Assembly (NCBI RefSeq): GCF_051955275.1
Contig: NZ_JBQCGW010000050.1
Location: 1-64,000 of the forward strand
Length of the DNA: 64,000 nucleotides
Reading direction: 5' to 3'
Source: Pseudobacter sp051955275
Lineage (GTDB): Bacteria > Bacteroidota > Bacteroidia > Chitinophagales > Chitinophagaceae
In this document: one piece after another, positions 46,301-53,813 of the stretch
Numbering within the stretch: the stretch's first letter is position 1
Layout: each line of letters starts with the position of its first letter
The notes under the pieces: model-generated
Database searches by the model: none
What the model saw: only the letters and a program-made list of their open reading frames with translations
What the model was told of the DNA's origin: nothing
Made by a program: the position numbers and the translations under genes

Positions 46301-46406
46301 ACAGAGAGGTGTGGGAGGTGATAACAGCTGGGGCGCATTGCCGCATGATGAATTCCGCCTGCTGGCTAAGAAATACGCCTACGGATTTGTGATCAGCCTG
46401 AAATGA
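43317..46406 (+). CDS. GH2 beta-galactosidase, LacZ-like, exported
   Basis: A 1029-residue five-domain beta-galactosidase of the LacZ type with a signal peptide ending IVKAQ (residue 20). Domains in order: jelly-roll (about 50-230), Ig-like (232-342), TIM barrel (345-640) with acid/base E476 in SLGNEAGNG and nucleophile E540 in MCEYSHAMGNGNG, a second Ig-like domain, and the beta-galactosidase small-chain domain (about 750-1025). Full length for the family. It would remove terminal beta-galactose from the oligosaccharides handled by the lyase and GH88 enzymes. Its stop codon is immediately adjacent to the stop of the convergent VOC gene, with no spacer. Confidence 0.93.
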   Translation: MKQLLLLILSTFSLIIVKAQPVRNEWENPSILDWNKEKPRASAMLFSNAADVMRDDYSRSEYFQSLNGKWKFHYADKHTERPGDFYSEQADVSGWKEINVPSNWEIEGFGIPIYTNIIYPFPKNPPFIGGDNATGSYQKEFEVPDNWNNKQVFLHFGSISGYALVYVNGQKVGMSKVAKSPAEFNITPYLKKGKNLLAVQVIRWHDGSYLEDQDFWRLSGIERDVFLFATPTVTLWDFFLKSGLDAAYKDGVFNAELLLRKFSNNIQKGIVSIDILDKNGKTILTRSRKFEIKDSLQLLRFNAKIPAPEKWNAENPALYDCIIKLTGDETTCSGAKIGFRSVEIKNAQLLVNGVPVYVKGVNRHEHDDVKGHVPSRELMLKDIRLMKEFNINAVRTSHYPNDPLWYKLCDQYGLYVVAEANIETHAMGAEWQGPFNKSIHPAYLPEWAPAHMDRERRLVETDKNHPSIIIWSLGNEAGNGPVFHDAYKWIKGRDASRPVMFEQAGEDVNTDIVAPMYPSMESMKQYAARKDVSRPYIMCEYSHAMGNGNGNFQAYWDIIRSSKHMQGGFIWDWVDQGLKATNANGDTYWAYGGDLGSFYWQHDENGVADGLLSSDRTPDPGAYEVKKGYQPVLFSYKDGKLTVRNEFDFTDLSQFDFTWELMQNGKKIKDGKFDLALPPHAIKEIALQLPMFKSLPGTEYYLNVFAYTRQAKGLLTAGHEIAREQFLYAGDYFAKEEATSGNLSVSEQGDRLTFSAGDITGEFNRQRGVFTRYARNNIVLRGFPEPYFWRAPTDNDFGNDMPEKLGIWRNAHVNPVVKKVTVGKQDKDGVLITVSFELAIAVPYEVRYLIRNDGSIAVNVSIEMTGRDLPELPRFGMRFRMPGRFDSLMYYGRGPWENYSDRKSASFVGLYNGSAKEQFYKGYIRPQESGYKTDTRWMQLLDKQGNGVMIEGLQPVCFSATNHSVESLDPGYTKKQQHPTDLPPDNQVHVHIDLAQRGVGGDNSWGALPHDEFRLLAKKYAYGFVISLK

Positions 46407-46796
46407 TCAGACTGTCACTTCAATGAGATTGCCCTCCGGATCAAGCACTACAGCTTCATAATAACCATCGCCGGTGGTCCTTGGATTGCCTACGATCTTG
46501 TGACCATCGGCGCGGAGGGTCTCCACCAGTGCATTCACTTTCTCTTCACTGCCGGTGCTGATGGCCAGGTGTACAAAACCCTGCTGTTGTGAAAGATGGT
46601 CGTGCTGACGCTGCGCCACATCCGGCCTCCGCATCAGTTCTATACGTGAACCGCCATCGAAGCTGAGGAAGTACGATTCGAAATGCGTAAGAGGGTTCTG
46701 GTATTTGTGGTTGGGCTTCGCCCCGAAATACCGTTCATAAAAGGTTTTCATCAATTCCAGGTTCTCTACCCAGAGTGCTAAATGTTCTATTTTCAT
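46407..46796 (-). CDS. VOC-family (glyoxalase/dioxygenase-like) protein
   Basis: A 129-residue two-module vicinal-oxygen-chelate protein. The start at 46796 opens the fold directly (MKIEHLALWVENLELMKTFY); a longer frame extends upstream into the regulator gene but is not needed. The four metal-ligand positions of the glyoxalase I pattern are visible as H5, E53, H76 and E126. The substrate is unknown; small stand-alone VOC proteins include lactoylglutathione lyases and isomerases. It is the last gene of an apparent MFS - DeoR - VOC unit, 13 bp after the regulator stop, which suggests a role in the metabolism of a transported sugar or derivative (inference). Confidence 0.85.
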   Translation of the reverse strand: MKIEHLALWVENLELMKTFYERYFGAKPNHKYQNPLTHFESYFLSFDGGSRIELMRRPDVAQRQHDHLSQQQGFVHLAISTGSEEKVNALVETLRADGHKIVGNPRTTGDGYYEAVVLDPEGNLIEVTV

Positions 46797-46809
46797 GGTC
46801 CGTTTTTTA

Positions 46810-47559
46810 TCAGATAATTTGAATGTCGGTTTTGCGGAAACCATCCAGGTCCTTATGCTCACTTTGGAGGTCTGTGATGATGGTGTCCAGTACATCCAGG
46901 TCGCAGACCTTGAACGGTTCCCTTCTTAACAAGCGCTCGTGATTGGCCAGGGCCAGCACACTGTTGGAGGCGCTGATCATGATGCGTTTCAGGTCCACAT
47001 CCTGCTGCCCGTCGCCCGTGACGCCGATCACCGGGTCCACCGCACAGGTGCCCATAAAGTAGAGATCTGCCACAAATTCCGAAGCCTGCCTGCAGGTACT
47101 CGCCCCATAGGTAGTGGCACCGGTGTGATCATATCTGCCTCCAAGTACTATCAGTTCTATATTCCTGAAGCCCGAGAGCACCGGCACCAGCGCCTGATTA
47201 TTGGTGATGATCCTTGCTGTGAGATCGGAGGGCAGCAATGTGGCAATTGCCATATTGGTGGTGCCGCCATCCATGAAGATGGTTAGACCGGGTTTGATGA
47301 ATTGCTGCGCCTTCAGTCCGATCACTTCTTTTTCTTTCTTCAGGTAATGACTCCTGTCCTGGAAGGTAAGCGGGTTCCTGGCGCGTAACATGGCACCGCC
47401 GCGTACTTTTGACAAGAGGCCATTCTTGTACAGTGTTTCAATATCCCTCCTGATGGTATCCTCGGATACATCCAGCTGGCTGGCAATCCATTCGTAAGTG
47501 AGTTGCTTTTTCTTTTTAAGTTCAGTGAGTATGAAATCGAAACGGTTTTCTTTCAGCAT
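46810..47559 (-). CDS. DeoR-family transcriptional regulator
   Basis: A 249-residue sugar-metabolism regulator. The N-terminal winged helix-turn-helix is clear (LTYEWIASQLDVSEDTIRRD, residues 20-39, then KVRGGAM at 51-57), and the rest is the DeoR C-terminal sensor domain with DGGTTN, which binds phosphorylated sugars in the family, NNQALV and VGVTGDG-like loops. It lies 11 bp after the MFS gene and 13 bp before the VOC gene. The perfect palindrome at 48777-48800 in front of the MFS gene is its likely operator. Confidence 0.92.
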   Translation of the reverse strand: MLKENRFDFILTELKKKKQLTYEWIASQLDVSEDTIRRDIETLYKNGLLSKVRGGAMLRARNPLTFQDRSHYLKKEKEVIGLKAQQFIKPGLTIFMDGGTTNMAIATLLPSDLTARIITNNQALVPVLSGFRNIELIVLGGRYDHTGATTYGASTCRQASEFVADLYFMGTCAVDPVIGVTGDGQQDVDLKRIMISASNSVLALANHERLLRREPFKVCDLDVLDTIITDLQSEHKDLDGFRKTDIQII

Positions 47560-47570
47560 GGCAGGATCGT

Positions 47571-48746
47571 TTATTTCTTGAACAGATAACCTACACTGAT
47601 CACCAGCATCAGGAAGGCTGTTAACGCAAATGATACATCGAGTGAAAAATGATGCGCGATGAAACCCAGCAGGGCAGGGCCAGCCAGGGATCCGGTGAAC
47701 CCGATGGTGGTGATGGCCGGAATGCTCACGGTAGATGGAATACCGGCAATCCTTCCTCCATCACTGAAGAAGATCGGGACGATATTGGCAGCTCCGATGC
47801 CAAGTAAAATATAACCGGCCAGTACGATATATATTGAAGGGCTGATAATACTGATCACCAGGCCGGCTGTTGCTATCAGGCTGCCGGCAACCACTACGGT
47901 CTTGCTTTTGAATTTCTCCACAATGCTGTCGCCCAGCAACCGCATTACCGCCATGGCAATACTGAAAGCGGCATAACCGATGCCAGCGAGCTCTTTGGGC
48001 ACTCCTTTCTGATCTCTGAGATACACGGCGCTCCAGTCGAGCATGGCCCCTTCACTGAGGAAACTGGCGAAACAGAGGAACCCGAGGAAAAGGACGGTCC
48101 TGTTCAACCATAGGTAACGGTTATGCTTACCTGTAGTTTCTTTCGGTTTGGTGAAGCGTTGTAATATTTCTTTTTCTGTGGAATAATCGAGAAGGTTCCT
48201 GTACTGGCTGAAAGTGATCACGGCAAGCACGATAGCGATAGCAATAGCCGCATGTAACGGCTGCAGGCCAGCTTTTACCAGGAAGCCCAGTCCCAGCGAT
48301 CCGAACAATCCGCCCACGCTGAACAAACCATGCAGGGAAGACATGATGGACCTGCCATACATATTCTGTACCTGCACCCCATGCGAGTTCATGGCCACAT
48401 CGATGCCTCCGGCGCCCGCTCCAAAAAACAGCAGCGCCACGGCCATCAGCCAGGGGGCGCTGATCAGTAACAGCATCGGCAACAGAACAGCTAAGGCAAT
48501 ACCCGATGCAGCCATCACCACCCGCGTGCCATATTTATTGCATAGCCAACCGGCCAGGGGCATCATGATCAGGCCGCCTCCGCCCATGCACAATAACAAT
48601 AGCCCCAGCTGCCCTTCATGCAAACCCAGGCGATCTTTTGCGTAAGGCACCATCGGGGCCCAGCTGGCAACTGCCAGTCCGCAAACCAGAAAAGTGAGCT
48701 GGGTAGCCCTTTTTGCCCGCACAAGCCGCTGAAAATCCCCTTCCAT
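47571..48746 (-). CDS. MFS transporter, YbjJ/fucose-permease-like
   Basis: A 391-residue inner-membrane protein with about twelve hydrophobic helices and no signal peptide. The segment GAGAGGIDVAMNSHGVQVQ and the helix-6/7 layout resemble YbjJ-type and fucose-permease-type MFS carriers. A cytoplasmic loop of about 30 charged residues (DYSTEKEILQRFTKPKETTG) splits the two halves. As the first gene of a unit with a DeoR regulator it probably imports a sugar or sugar derivative, although export cannot be excluded. Confidence 0.88.
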   Translation of the reverse strand: MEGDFQRLVRAKRATQLTFLVCGLAVASWAPMVPYAKDRLGLHEGQLGLLLLCMGGGGLIMMPLAGWLCNKYGTRVVMAASGIALAVLLPMLLLISAPWLMAVALLFFGAGAGGIDVAMNSHGVQVQNMYGRSIMSSLHGLFSVGGLFGSLGLGFLVKAGLQPLHAAIAIAIVLAVITFSQYRNLLDYSTEKEILQRFTKPKETTGKHNRYLWLNRTVLFLGFLCFASFLSEGAMLDWSAVYLRDQKGVPKELAGIGYAAFSIAMAVMRLLGDSIVEKFKSKTVVVAGSLIATAGLVISIISPSIYIVLAGYILLGIGAANIVPIFFSDGGRIAGIPSTVSIPAITTIGFTGSLAGPALLGFIAHHFSLDVSFALTAFLMLVISVGYLFKK

Positions 48747-48765
48747 ATCTAAAAAGTATGAAATG

Positions 48766-48800
48766 CAAAAATATGCAAACTTGCAAATATTTGCAAGTTT
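48766..48800 (-). promoter_or_regulatory. Palindromic operator overlapping the MFS-DeoR-VOC promoter
   Basis: A perfect 24-bp palindrome at 48777-48800 with half-site AAACTTGCAAAT and no loop. Counting a further copy downstream, the motif TGCAAA/TGCAAG occurs four times at 48764, 48774, 48782 and 48792, spaced 10, 8 and 10 bp. On the minus strand TATTTTTG (48773-48766) is a full match to the -7 box TAnnTTTG, and CTTG (48797-48794) lies 20 nt before it as a possible -33 box, so the palindrome covers the promoter. The ATG follows 19 nt after the -7 box. Binding by the DeoR protein of the operon is inference. Confidence 0.65.
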
Positions 48801-48828
48801 GGGGGATACTGCTCCTGTTAAATTACTG

Positions 48829-50151
48829 TTAGCCCTGCCGGATCAGGTCCAGTATCTTCTCATTTTCAATGATCATCATACCCTGGCGGTCCGCCGTGAT
48901 CCCTTCTTTCAGGCGGTAAGTATAGGCGGGAATATTGCCATTCATAACGGTGGGCATAAAGAGGAAGCGGATATTGGCGGAGCGGGTCTGCAATGCATGA
49001 CCCACTTCAATGATATGGGTGGAGATGATGAAGAAGCAGTTCCGGTGCCGCGACAGGGCCTCCGTGATACTCAGCGTGGCCTCATATGCATCCTTCACAT
49101 TGGTGCCTTTGAAGAGCTCATCGAAGATCACCACCAGGTTTTTGCCGGAATCAACGGCCTGCGCCACGGTTTTTACGCGCAGCACTTCTGCATAAAAATG
49201 ACTGTAGCCATGCTCGAGGTCGTCCGGTACATTGATGGAAGAGAAGATGCCATCTTTTACAGAAAACTCCATGTTTTCTGCCGGCACGGGGAATCCCATA
49301 TGCGCCAGGTAAACGGCAATGCCAAAGCTTTTCATATAAGTGGACTTTCCCGCCATATTCGCACCGGTCAGGAACAGCACATTATTATCAGATGAAAATT
49401 CAGCGGCATTGCTTACGGGCCTGGCCAGCAGCGGATGAACAAGTCCTGTGATATGCATCACCTGTTTTCCGGCTGGCAGTGCCCTGGGATAACAGAAGCC
49501 TTTGCTTGTTGCCACTCCTGATACTGCGATATTCACATCAAAACGGAAAATGAGCTGTACCAGCGCTTTCATTTCCTTTTGCAATTTGCCTCGCAGACAA
49601 TGATCATAACTGATCAGTTGTTTCAGGGAAATGGCAGAACCAGGTTTTACTTCATCCAGCCATTGCAGGTTCTTATGCAGGAACAACTGTTGAATACTTT
49701 CTAACTCGCCGGCAACAGGGGAGTTCTTCTCATGCTCCAATCCTTCGATCAGTTTTCTGAACTGTTGCAGGAGGTGGATGGTTTGCCTGCATCCTGCCTC
49801 CACCTGACTGTATTCCTCGCTGGCAGTGAGTTTGCTGCGCAGCTTCTTCAGCGTTATATTCCAGCCCGTCTCTATAAAGTTGCCATTGGAGGAACGCAAA
49901 TAGTTTTCCATCACACTGAATTCCCCGTTGGTGAAGGGCAGTTGCAGGTTTTTAGTACCGAAGTACCGGAATATGCGTACGCGTTCATTGATCAATCCGG
50001 CATCGGTGAGTGGTTCACGGAAAAGCTGTTCCAGCAACTGCCTGCCGCCATTGGTGATGGTTTGATCGAATAAGCGGGAGATGGAATGGCTTTTGTACCT
50101 GCCGAGCAGGTTCAGGTCTTCCAGGGTTTGTTTATCTGCAATGAAACTCAT
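48829..50151 (-). CDS. MutS-like ATPase without mismatch-recognition domains (second copy)
   Basis: A 440-residue protein containing only the lever/clamp-like helical part and the MutS ATPase domain V. The Walker A is LTGANMAGKSTYM (about 261-273), Walker B VVIFDELFKG (340-349), with SINVPDDLEHGYSHFYAEVL in the signature region and STHIIEVG as the conserved His loop. The mismatch-binding and connector domains of MutS are absent, as is the C-terminal Smr nuclease of MutS2. Its ATG overlaps the stop of the paralogous upstream gene by 4 bp, so the two are translationally coupled. The function of this short family is not known; DNA-structure binding is possible. Confidence 0.88.
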   Translation of the reverse strand: MSFIADKQTLEDLNLLGRYKSHSISRLFDQTITNGGRQLLEQLFREPLTDAGLINERVRIFRYFGTKNLQLPFTNGEFSVMENYLRSSNGNFIETGWNITLKKLRSKLTASEEYSQVEAGCRQTIHLLQQFRKLIEGLEHEKNSPVAGELESIQQLFLHKNLQWLDEVKPGSAISLKQLISYDHCLRGKLQKEMKALVQLIFRFDVNIAVSGVATSKGFCYPRALPAGKQVMHITGLVHPLLARPVSNAAEFSSDNNVLFLTGANMAGKSTYMKSFGIAVYLAHMGFPVPAENMEFSVKDGIFSSINVPDDLEHGYSHFYAEVLRVKTVAQAVDSGKNLVVIFDELFKGTNVKDAYEATLSITEALSRHRNCFFIISTHIIEVGHALQTRSANIRFLFMPTVMNGNIPAYTYRLKEGITADRQGMMIIENEKILDLIRQG

Positions 50152-51497
50152 GATGCCGTTTTTTTAGAGAACCTGTTATTGATGATATCGAGGATGCCTT
50201 CATTGTTGATGATCACCATCCCGTGCCTGTCTGCTGTAATGCCTTCTGCCAGCGTATAGGTATAAACGGGTTTGTTGTTTTGCATGATAGTAGGGAGAAA
50301 GGTGAAATGAATATTGCTGCATCGTTGTTTCAGTACTTCTCCGGCTTCGATGATATGGGTGGATACGATGAACATGCAGTTCTTCTTACTGGCAAAAGCT
50401 TCCGTGATGGCGATGGTGGCTTCTCCTGCATCTTTCACATTGGTACCCCTGAACAGTTCATCAAAGATGATAAAGAGGTTCTTTGCCACCCCCAGCTCCT
50501 GCGCCACTTTTTTCACTCGTAATACTTCTGCATAAAAATGGCTGCTGCCTGTGGCCAGGTTATCGGAAAGATTGATGGTGGTGTAAATGCCATCCCTTAC
50601 TGAAAAACTCATCTTCTTTGCCGCCACCGGAAAACCCATATGCGCCAGGTACAGTGCGATGCCCAGGGATTTCATGAAAGTGGACTTGCCGGCCATATTG
50701 GCGCCGGTCAGGAAAATGATATTACTGTCAGGAGTGATATGCAAGGTGTTGGGCACAGCATGTTGCACCATGGGATGGTATACGCCTTCGAGATGCACGG
50801 TATGATCTTCCTTCTTCAATGCTTCCGGAAATACGTAGCCATTCTTTGCCGCCACTTTCGCCACAGAAATATACACATCCAGCTGGTAGATATGATGCAG
50901 TATCCGCTGCATGATCTTTCTGCTGCGGAACCGCAGGATATCATCCAGTACAGCGGTTTCTGAATAGGATAGTTTTGCTTTGGGCTTTTGCTGCATTACC
51001 GGCAGCAGGTCAGTATCACTGAGATGCCTGCCCAGTTCCAGCAAAACACCTGCGTAAGGTGTTTCGCTGGCTGTATCGTTGATCCGGTGCAGGAAGTCCT
51101 GCAGGGTATGCAGGATCTCCGTCATGGCGGACACACCGTTATGGATGATCTTATATTGATGGTCCTCTGCTATCAGGTGGCGGATCTTTCCTCCGATCGT
51201 TTCTTTGTCGCGGCTCAGTCTGGTTCTTTCATCATCCATCTCCAGATACAGACTGGCGCTGTCGAACAGCATGCTGCTGAATGGGAAGTTGATCCCTGCA
51301 GCACTGAAATACCTGATGATCAGACTTCGGTTATTGATCTGCGTTGTATCGGACATCGGGTAGAGGAATAGCTGTTCCAGGATATCCGCACCGCCCCTTG
51401 TATGGGTATGGTTGAAAATGGTATAGATGCTGTCCTTGCCCGGCTTGCCGAAAATATTCAGGTCATCGAGGGTTTGCTTGTCGGTATTGAATTGCAT
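50148..51497 (-). CDS. MutS-like ATPase without mismatch-recognition domains (first copy)
   Basis: A 449-residue paralog of the next gene; both begin with the same pattern (DKQTLDDLNIFGKPGKDSIY here, DKQTLEDLNLLGRYKSHSIS there). Walker A is LTGANMAGKSTFM (263-275), Walker B is LFIIFDELFRG, and the signature INLSDNLATGSSHFYAEVL carries SHFYAE. No MutS domain I or II is present. It starts 7 bp after the GldF-GldG fusion gene and overlaps the second copy by 4 bp, so four genes from 54746 down to 48829 look like one operon. The pair could form a heterodimer like eukaryotic MSH proteins (inference). Confidence 0.88.
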   Translation of the reverse strand: MQFNTDKQTLDDLNIFGKPGKDSIYTIFNHTHTRGGADILEQLFLYPMSDTTQINNRSLIIRYFSAAGINFPFSSMLFDSASLYLEMDDERTRLSRDKETIGGKIRHLIAEDHQYKIIHNGVSAMTEILHTLQDFLHRINDTASETPYAGVLLELGRHLSDTDLLPVMQQKPKAKLSYSETAVLDDILRFRSRKIMQRILHHIYQLDVYISVAKVAAKNGYVFPEALKKEDHTVHLEGVYHPMVQHAVPNTLHITPDSNIIFLTGANMAGKSTFMKSLGIALYLAHMGFPVAAKKMSFSVRDGIYTTINLSDNLATGSSHFYAEVLRVKKVAQELGVAKNLFIIFDELFRGTNVKDAGEATIAITEAFASKKNCMFIVSTHIIEAGEVLKQRCSNIHFTFLPTIMQNNKPVYTYTLAEGITADRHGMVIINNEGILDIINNRFSKKTAS

Positions 51498-51504
51498 GTA
51501 GCGC

Positions 51505-53805
51505 TTATTTTCGTTTACGTCTGATCAGCAGGATGGCTCCGCATGCCAGCAGAATACCCGGCGCGATCCATACGAACAGGAGCTTGAAAAATTTAGCCTG
51601 ATCCTTGGTTACATTGAGTTTGTAGTCCTCCACAGGTGGCCTGGAGGTATCGATCGGAAATTCTCCGTAGCTCAGCCAGCTGAACAGCCCGGTATTGAAA
51701 ACAAAGTTTGCGGAACGCAGGTTGAAGCGCTGCAGTTCTGCATTGCTCATGAAATCGGCATCAGCGCTGATGATGATCCTTTGCTCTTTGCCGTTGATGT
51801 TCCTGGTGAGACTGATAGCGGTAGGGAAAGATCCTCTCTTATCGCCTGCTGCTGAATCAAACAGTACTTCTGCCGAATCGCTGACCAGTTTTCCCTGCTT
51901 TAGCCAGGTGCCTTTGGGATCTGTAACCAGCAGCGGGCTCACTTTGAATGCACCGGAATCAGAATAGGAGAGCGAGGTAGTACCCGGCATGGTAGCACGT
52001 GCACTGTCGTGTGCCGCGTGTTCCAGGGGCTTGAAAAAGCTGGATACGGTCTGCGTGATGAAAGGTGTAACCAGTTCGGGTTGCATTTCTTTAGTAGGTT
52101 GTACAATCAAACCATCCATCATTTTTACACCCAGTGTGGCAAGTAAAGGATTGAGGATGGCCTGTTTACCGGGCTCTCCTGCAATGAGGATATTGCCGCC
52201 ATTGCTGATGTATTCTTCCAGCTTGTTCATTTCAGCCGGTGTGAGCGCCACTTTGGGATCTGCCAGCACCAGCGCGGATATGTCAGAAGGGATTGCCTGA
52301 CTGGCCAGGGAAAGCGTGTCCACATCAAAACCCTGGTTGATCAGTGAATTCCTGAATGTTTTCAGATTGGTGAGGGCCTTGTATTCCCTGTCGCCCACCT
52401 TGTTGATATCCCTTTGCAGGTTGCCGGTAAGGAAAACGATCTTTGGCATTTTTGCCTGCTGCAGTCTTTTAAAAGCGGCGGACACTTCGGGTTCATCCGG
52501 CCACTGGCGATTATCATTGTAGACCCGCAGGAATGTGCTTCGGCCCTTGTACTTCAATTGCATCACATAGCGGTTATATTCTGGACGGAGATCGATGATC
52601 TTGCGGATCTCGGCCGGTGATTTGAAGTCGGATAATTTCATATCCTTACTGTCGGCAATCCGCTTCGCTATCTCTTCCGCAGATTTACCTCCCATATAAC
52701 GTACAAAGTTGGGATTATCCAGCACTGTATCGTAATACAGTACCGAGCTCAGTTTCATATTGTGTTTGAACCGCATATAGGGTTCCCATTTTCTCAGCGT
52801 GGAATTATAAGATTCGGGTGATCCTAAATTGTAATGATTTCCGAGCAGGTTGGTGTAAGCAATCACTTCCAGCTGATCATCTCCCAGCTCTTTTATGATG
52901 CGTTGTGCATTGGGCGTGAGTGTGCGTAGTTTCTGAGCGGTGGCATCATAATAGCCTACCAGGCTGGGAATGGAGCTGATATACCCGATGGTAAGTGTAA
53001 CGGCCATAGCCAGAACATATCTTCCCCAGCGGACAAGGGCTGGTTTCGATTCCATATCCGATCTCATTTTGTAAATGCTCAGGCTAAGGAACAGGTACAT
53101 GATCACCAGGAAATAGATCACATCTTTGGTGGTGATCAGTCCGAATGCCATATTGCTGGTGCGGCCCGATAAGGAAAGGAAATAAGTGAGATTCCTTACA
53201 AAGGGAATGCCCTGCCATAGTTCACCAACATAACTGAGCACACCAAACATTACGAATGTACAAATGGCCGCTACTATCTGGTAGTTGGTCAGGCTGCTCA
53301 TGAAAAGACCGATAGCAGCATAGGCACATAACAGCAGCAGGAAGGCCAGCAGTGCGCTCACCAACATGCCTGTGTCAAGGTTCGGGATCTGAAATATTCC
53401 TGTCACTACAAAGATGCCCGCAAACAATACCAGCAGGAGGCTGTAGAATACCATACTCAGGAATTTACCGAGCACGATCTCTCTTACCTTGATAGGAGAT
53501 GAATGTAATAGTTTTATTGTGCCGCTGCTGGTTTCCCGGCTGATCAGGCCCATGGTGAGCAGTGGCATATAGAGATAGATATTTTTCAGTACGCTGGCAA
53601 AGACCCCGCGGTTGCTGAGAAATATGAAATCGGTCATACTCATCCTCAGCAGATTCCCAGCCTCCTGGTCGCGGGCAATTATTTCAACCACACTGGTATA
53701 AGCAATGGAACATTGGATAAGGAAGATGATCATCAGGAACCAGGCGATGGGAGAGTAGAACAAGGTACGCAGTTCGGTACCTGCCACTCTTAATATTGTT
53801 TTCAT
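51505..53805 (-). CDS. GldF-GldG fusion: ABC permease with Gldg-type auxiliary domain
   Basis: A 766-residue membrane protein. Residues 1-240 form an ABC-2 permease with six helices (opening MKTILRVAGTELRTLFYSPI, as in GldF, and SRETSSGTIKLLHSSPIKVREI). A further helix near 263-283 leads into a large periplasmic GldG/ABC_transp_aux domain (KLRTLTPNAQRIIKELGDDQ; DPKVALTPAEMNKLEEYISN; GGNILIAGEPGKQA), and the chain ends with one helix (LFVWIAPGILLACGAILLIR) and a basic tail. In Flavobacterium GldF and GldG are separate proteins that work with the ATPase GldA and are needed for gliding; here they are fused and the ATPase gene is 8 bp upstream. Gliding itself is not proven by this set. Confidence 0.9.
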   Translation of the reverse strand: MKTILRVAGTELRTLFYSPIAWFLMIIFLIQCSIAYTSVVEIIARDQEAGNLLRMSMTDFIFLSNRGVFASVLKNIYLYMPLLTMGLISRETSSGTIKLLHSSPIKVREIVLGKFLSMVFYSLLLVLFAGIFVVTGIFQIPNLDTGMLVSALLAFLLLLCAYAAIGLFMSSLTNYQIVAAICTFVMFGVLSYVGELWQGIPFVRNLTYFLSLSGRTSNMAFGLITTKDVIYFLVIMYLFLSLSIYKMRSDMESKPALVRWGRYVLAMAVTLTIGYISSIPSLVGYYDATAQKLRTLTPNAQRIIKELGDDQLEVIAYTNLLGNHYNLGSPESYNSTLRKWEPYMRFKHNMKLSSVLYYDTVLDNPNFVRYMGGKSAEEIAKRIADSKDMKLSDFKSPAEIRKIIDLRPEYNRYVMQLKYKGRSTFLRVYNDNRQWPDEPEVSAAFKRLQQAKMPKIVFLTGNLQRDINKVGDREYKALTNLKTFRNSLINQGFDVDTLSLASQAIPSDISALVLADPKVALTPAEMNKLEEYISNGGNILIAGEPGKQAILNPLLATLGVKMMDGLIVQPTKEMQPELVTPFITQTVSSFFKPLEHAAHDSARATMPGTTSLSYSDSGAFKVSPLLVTDPKGTWLKQGKLVSDSAEVLFDSAAGDKRGSFPTAISLTRNINGKEQRIIISADADFMSNAELQRFNLRSANFVFNTGLFSWLSYGEFPIDTSRPPVEDYKLNVTKDQAKFFKLLFVWIAPGILLACGAILLIRRKRK

Positions 53806-53813
53806 GGAATACT

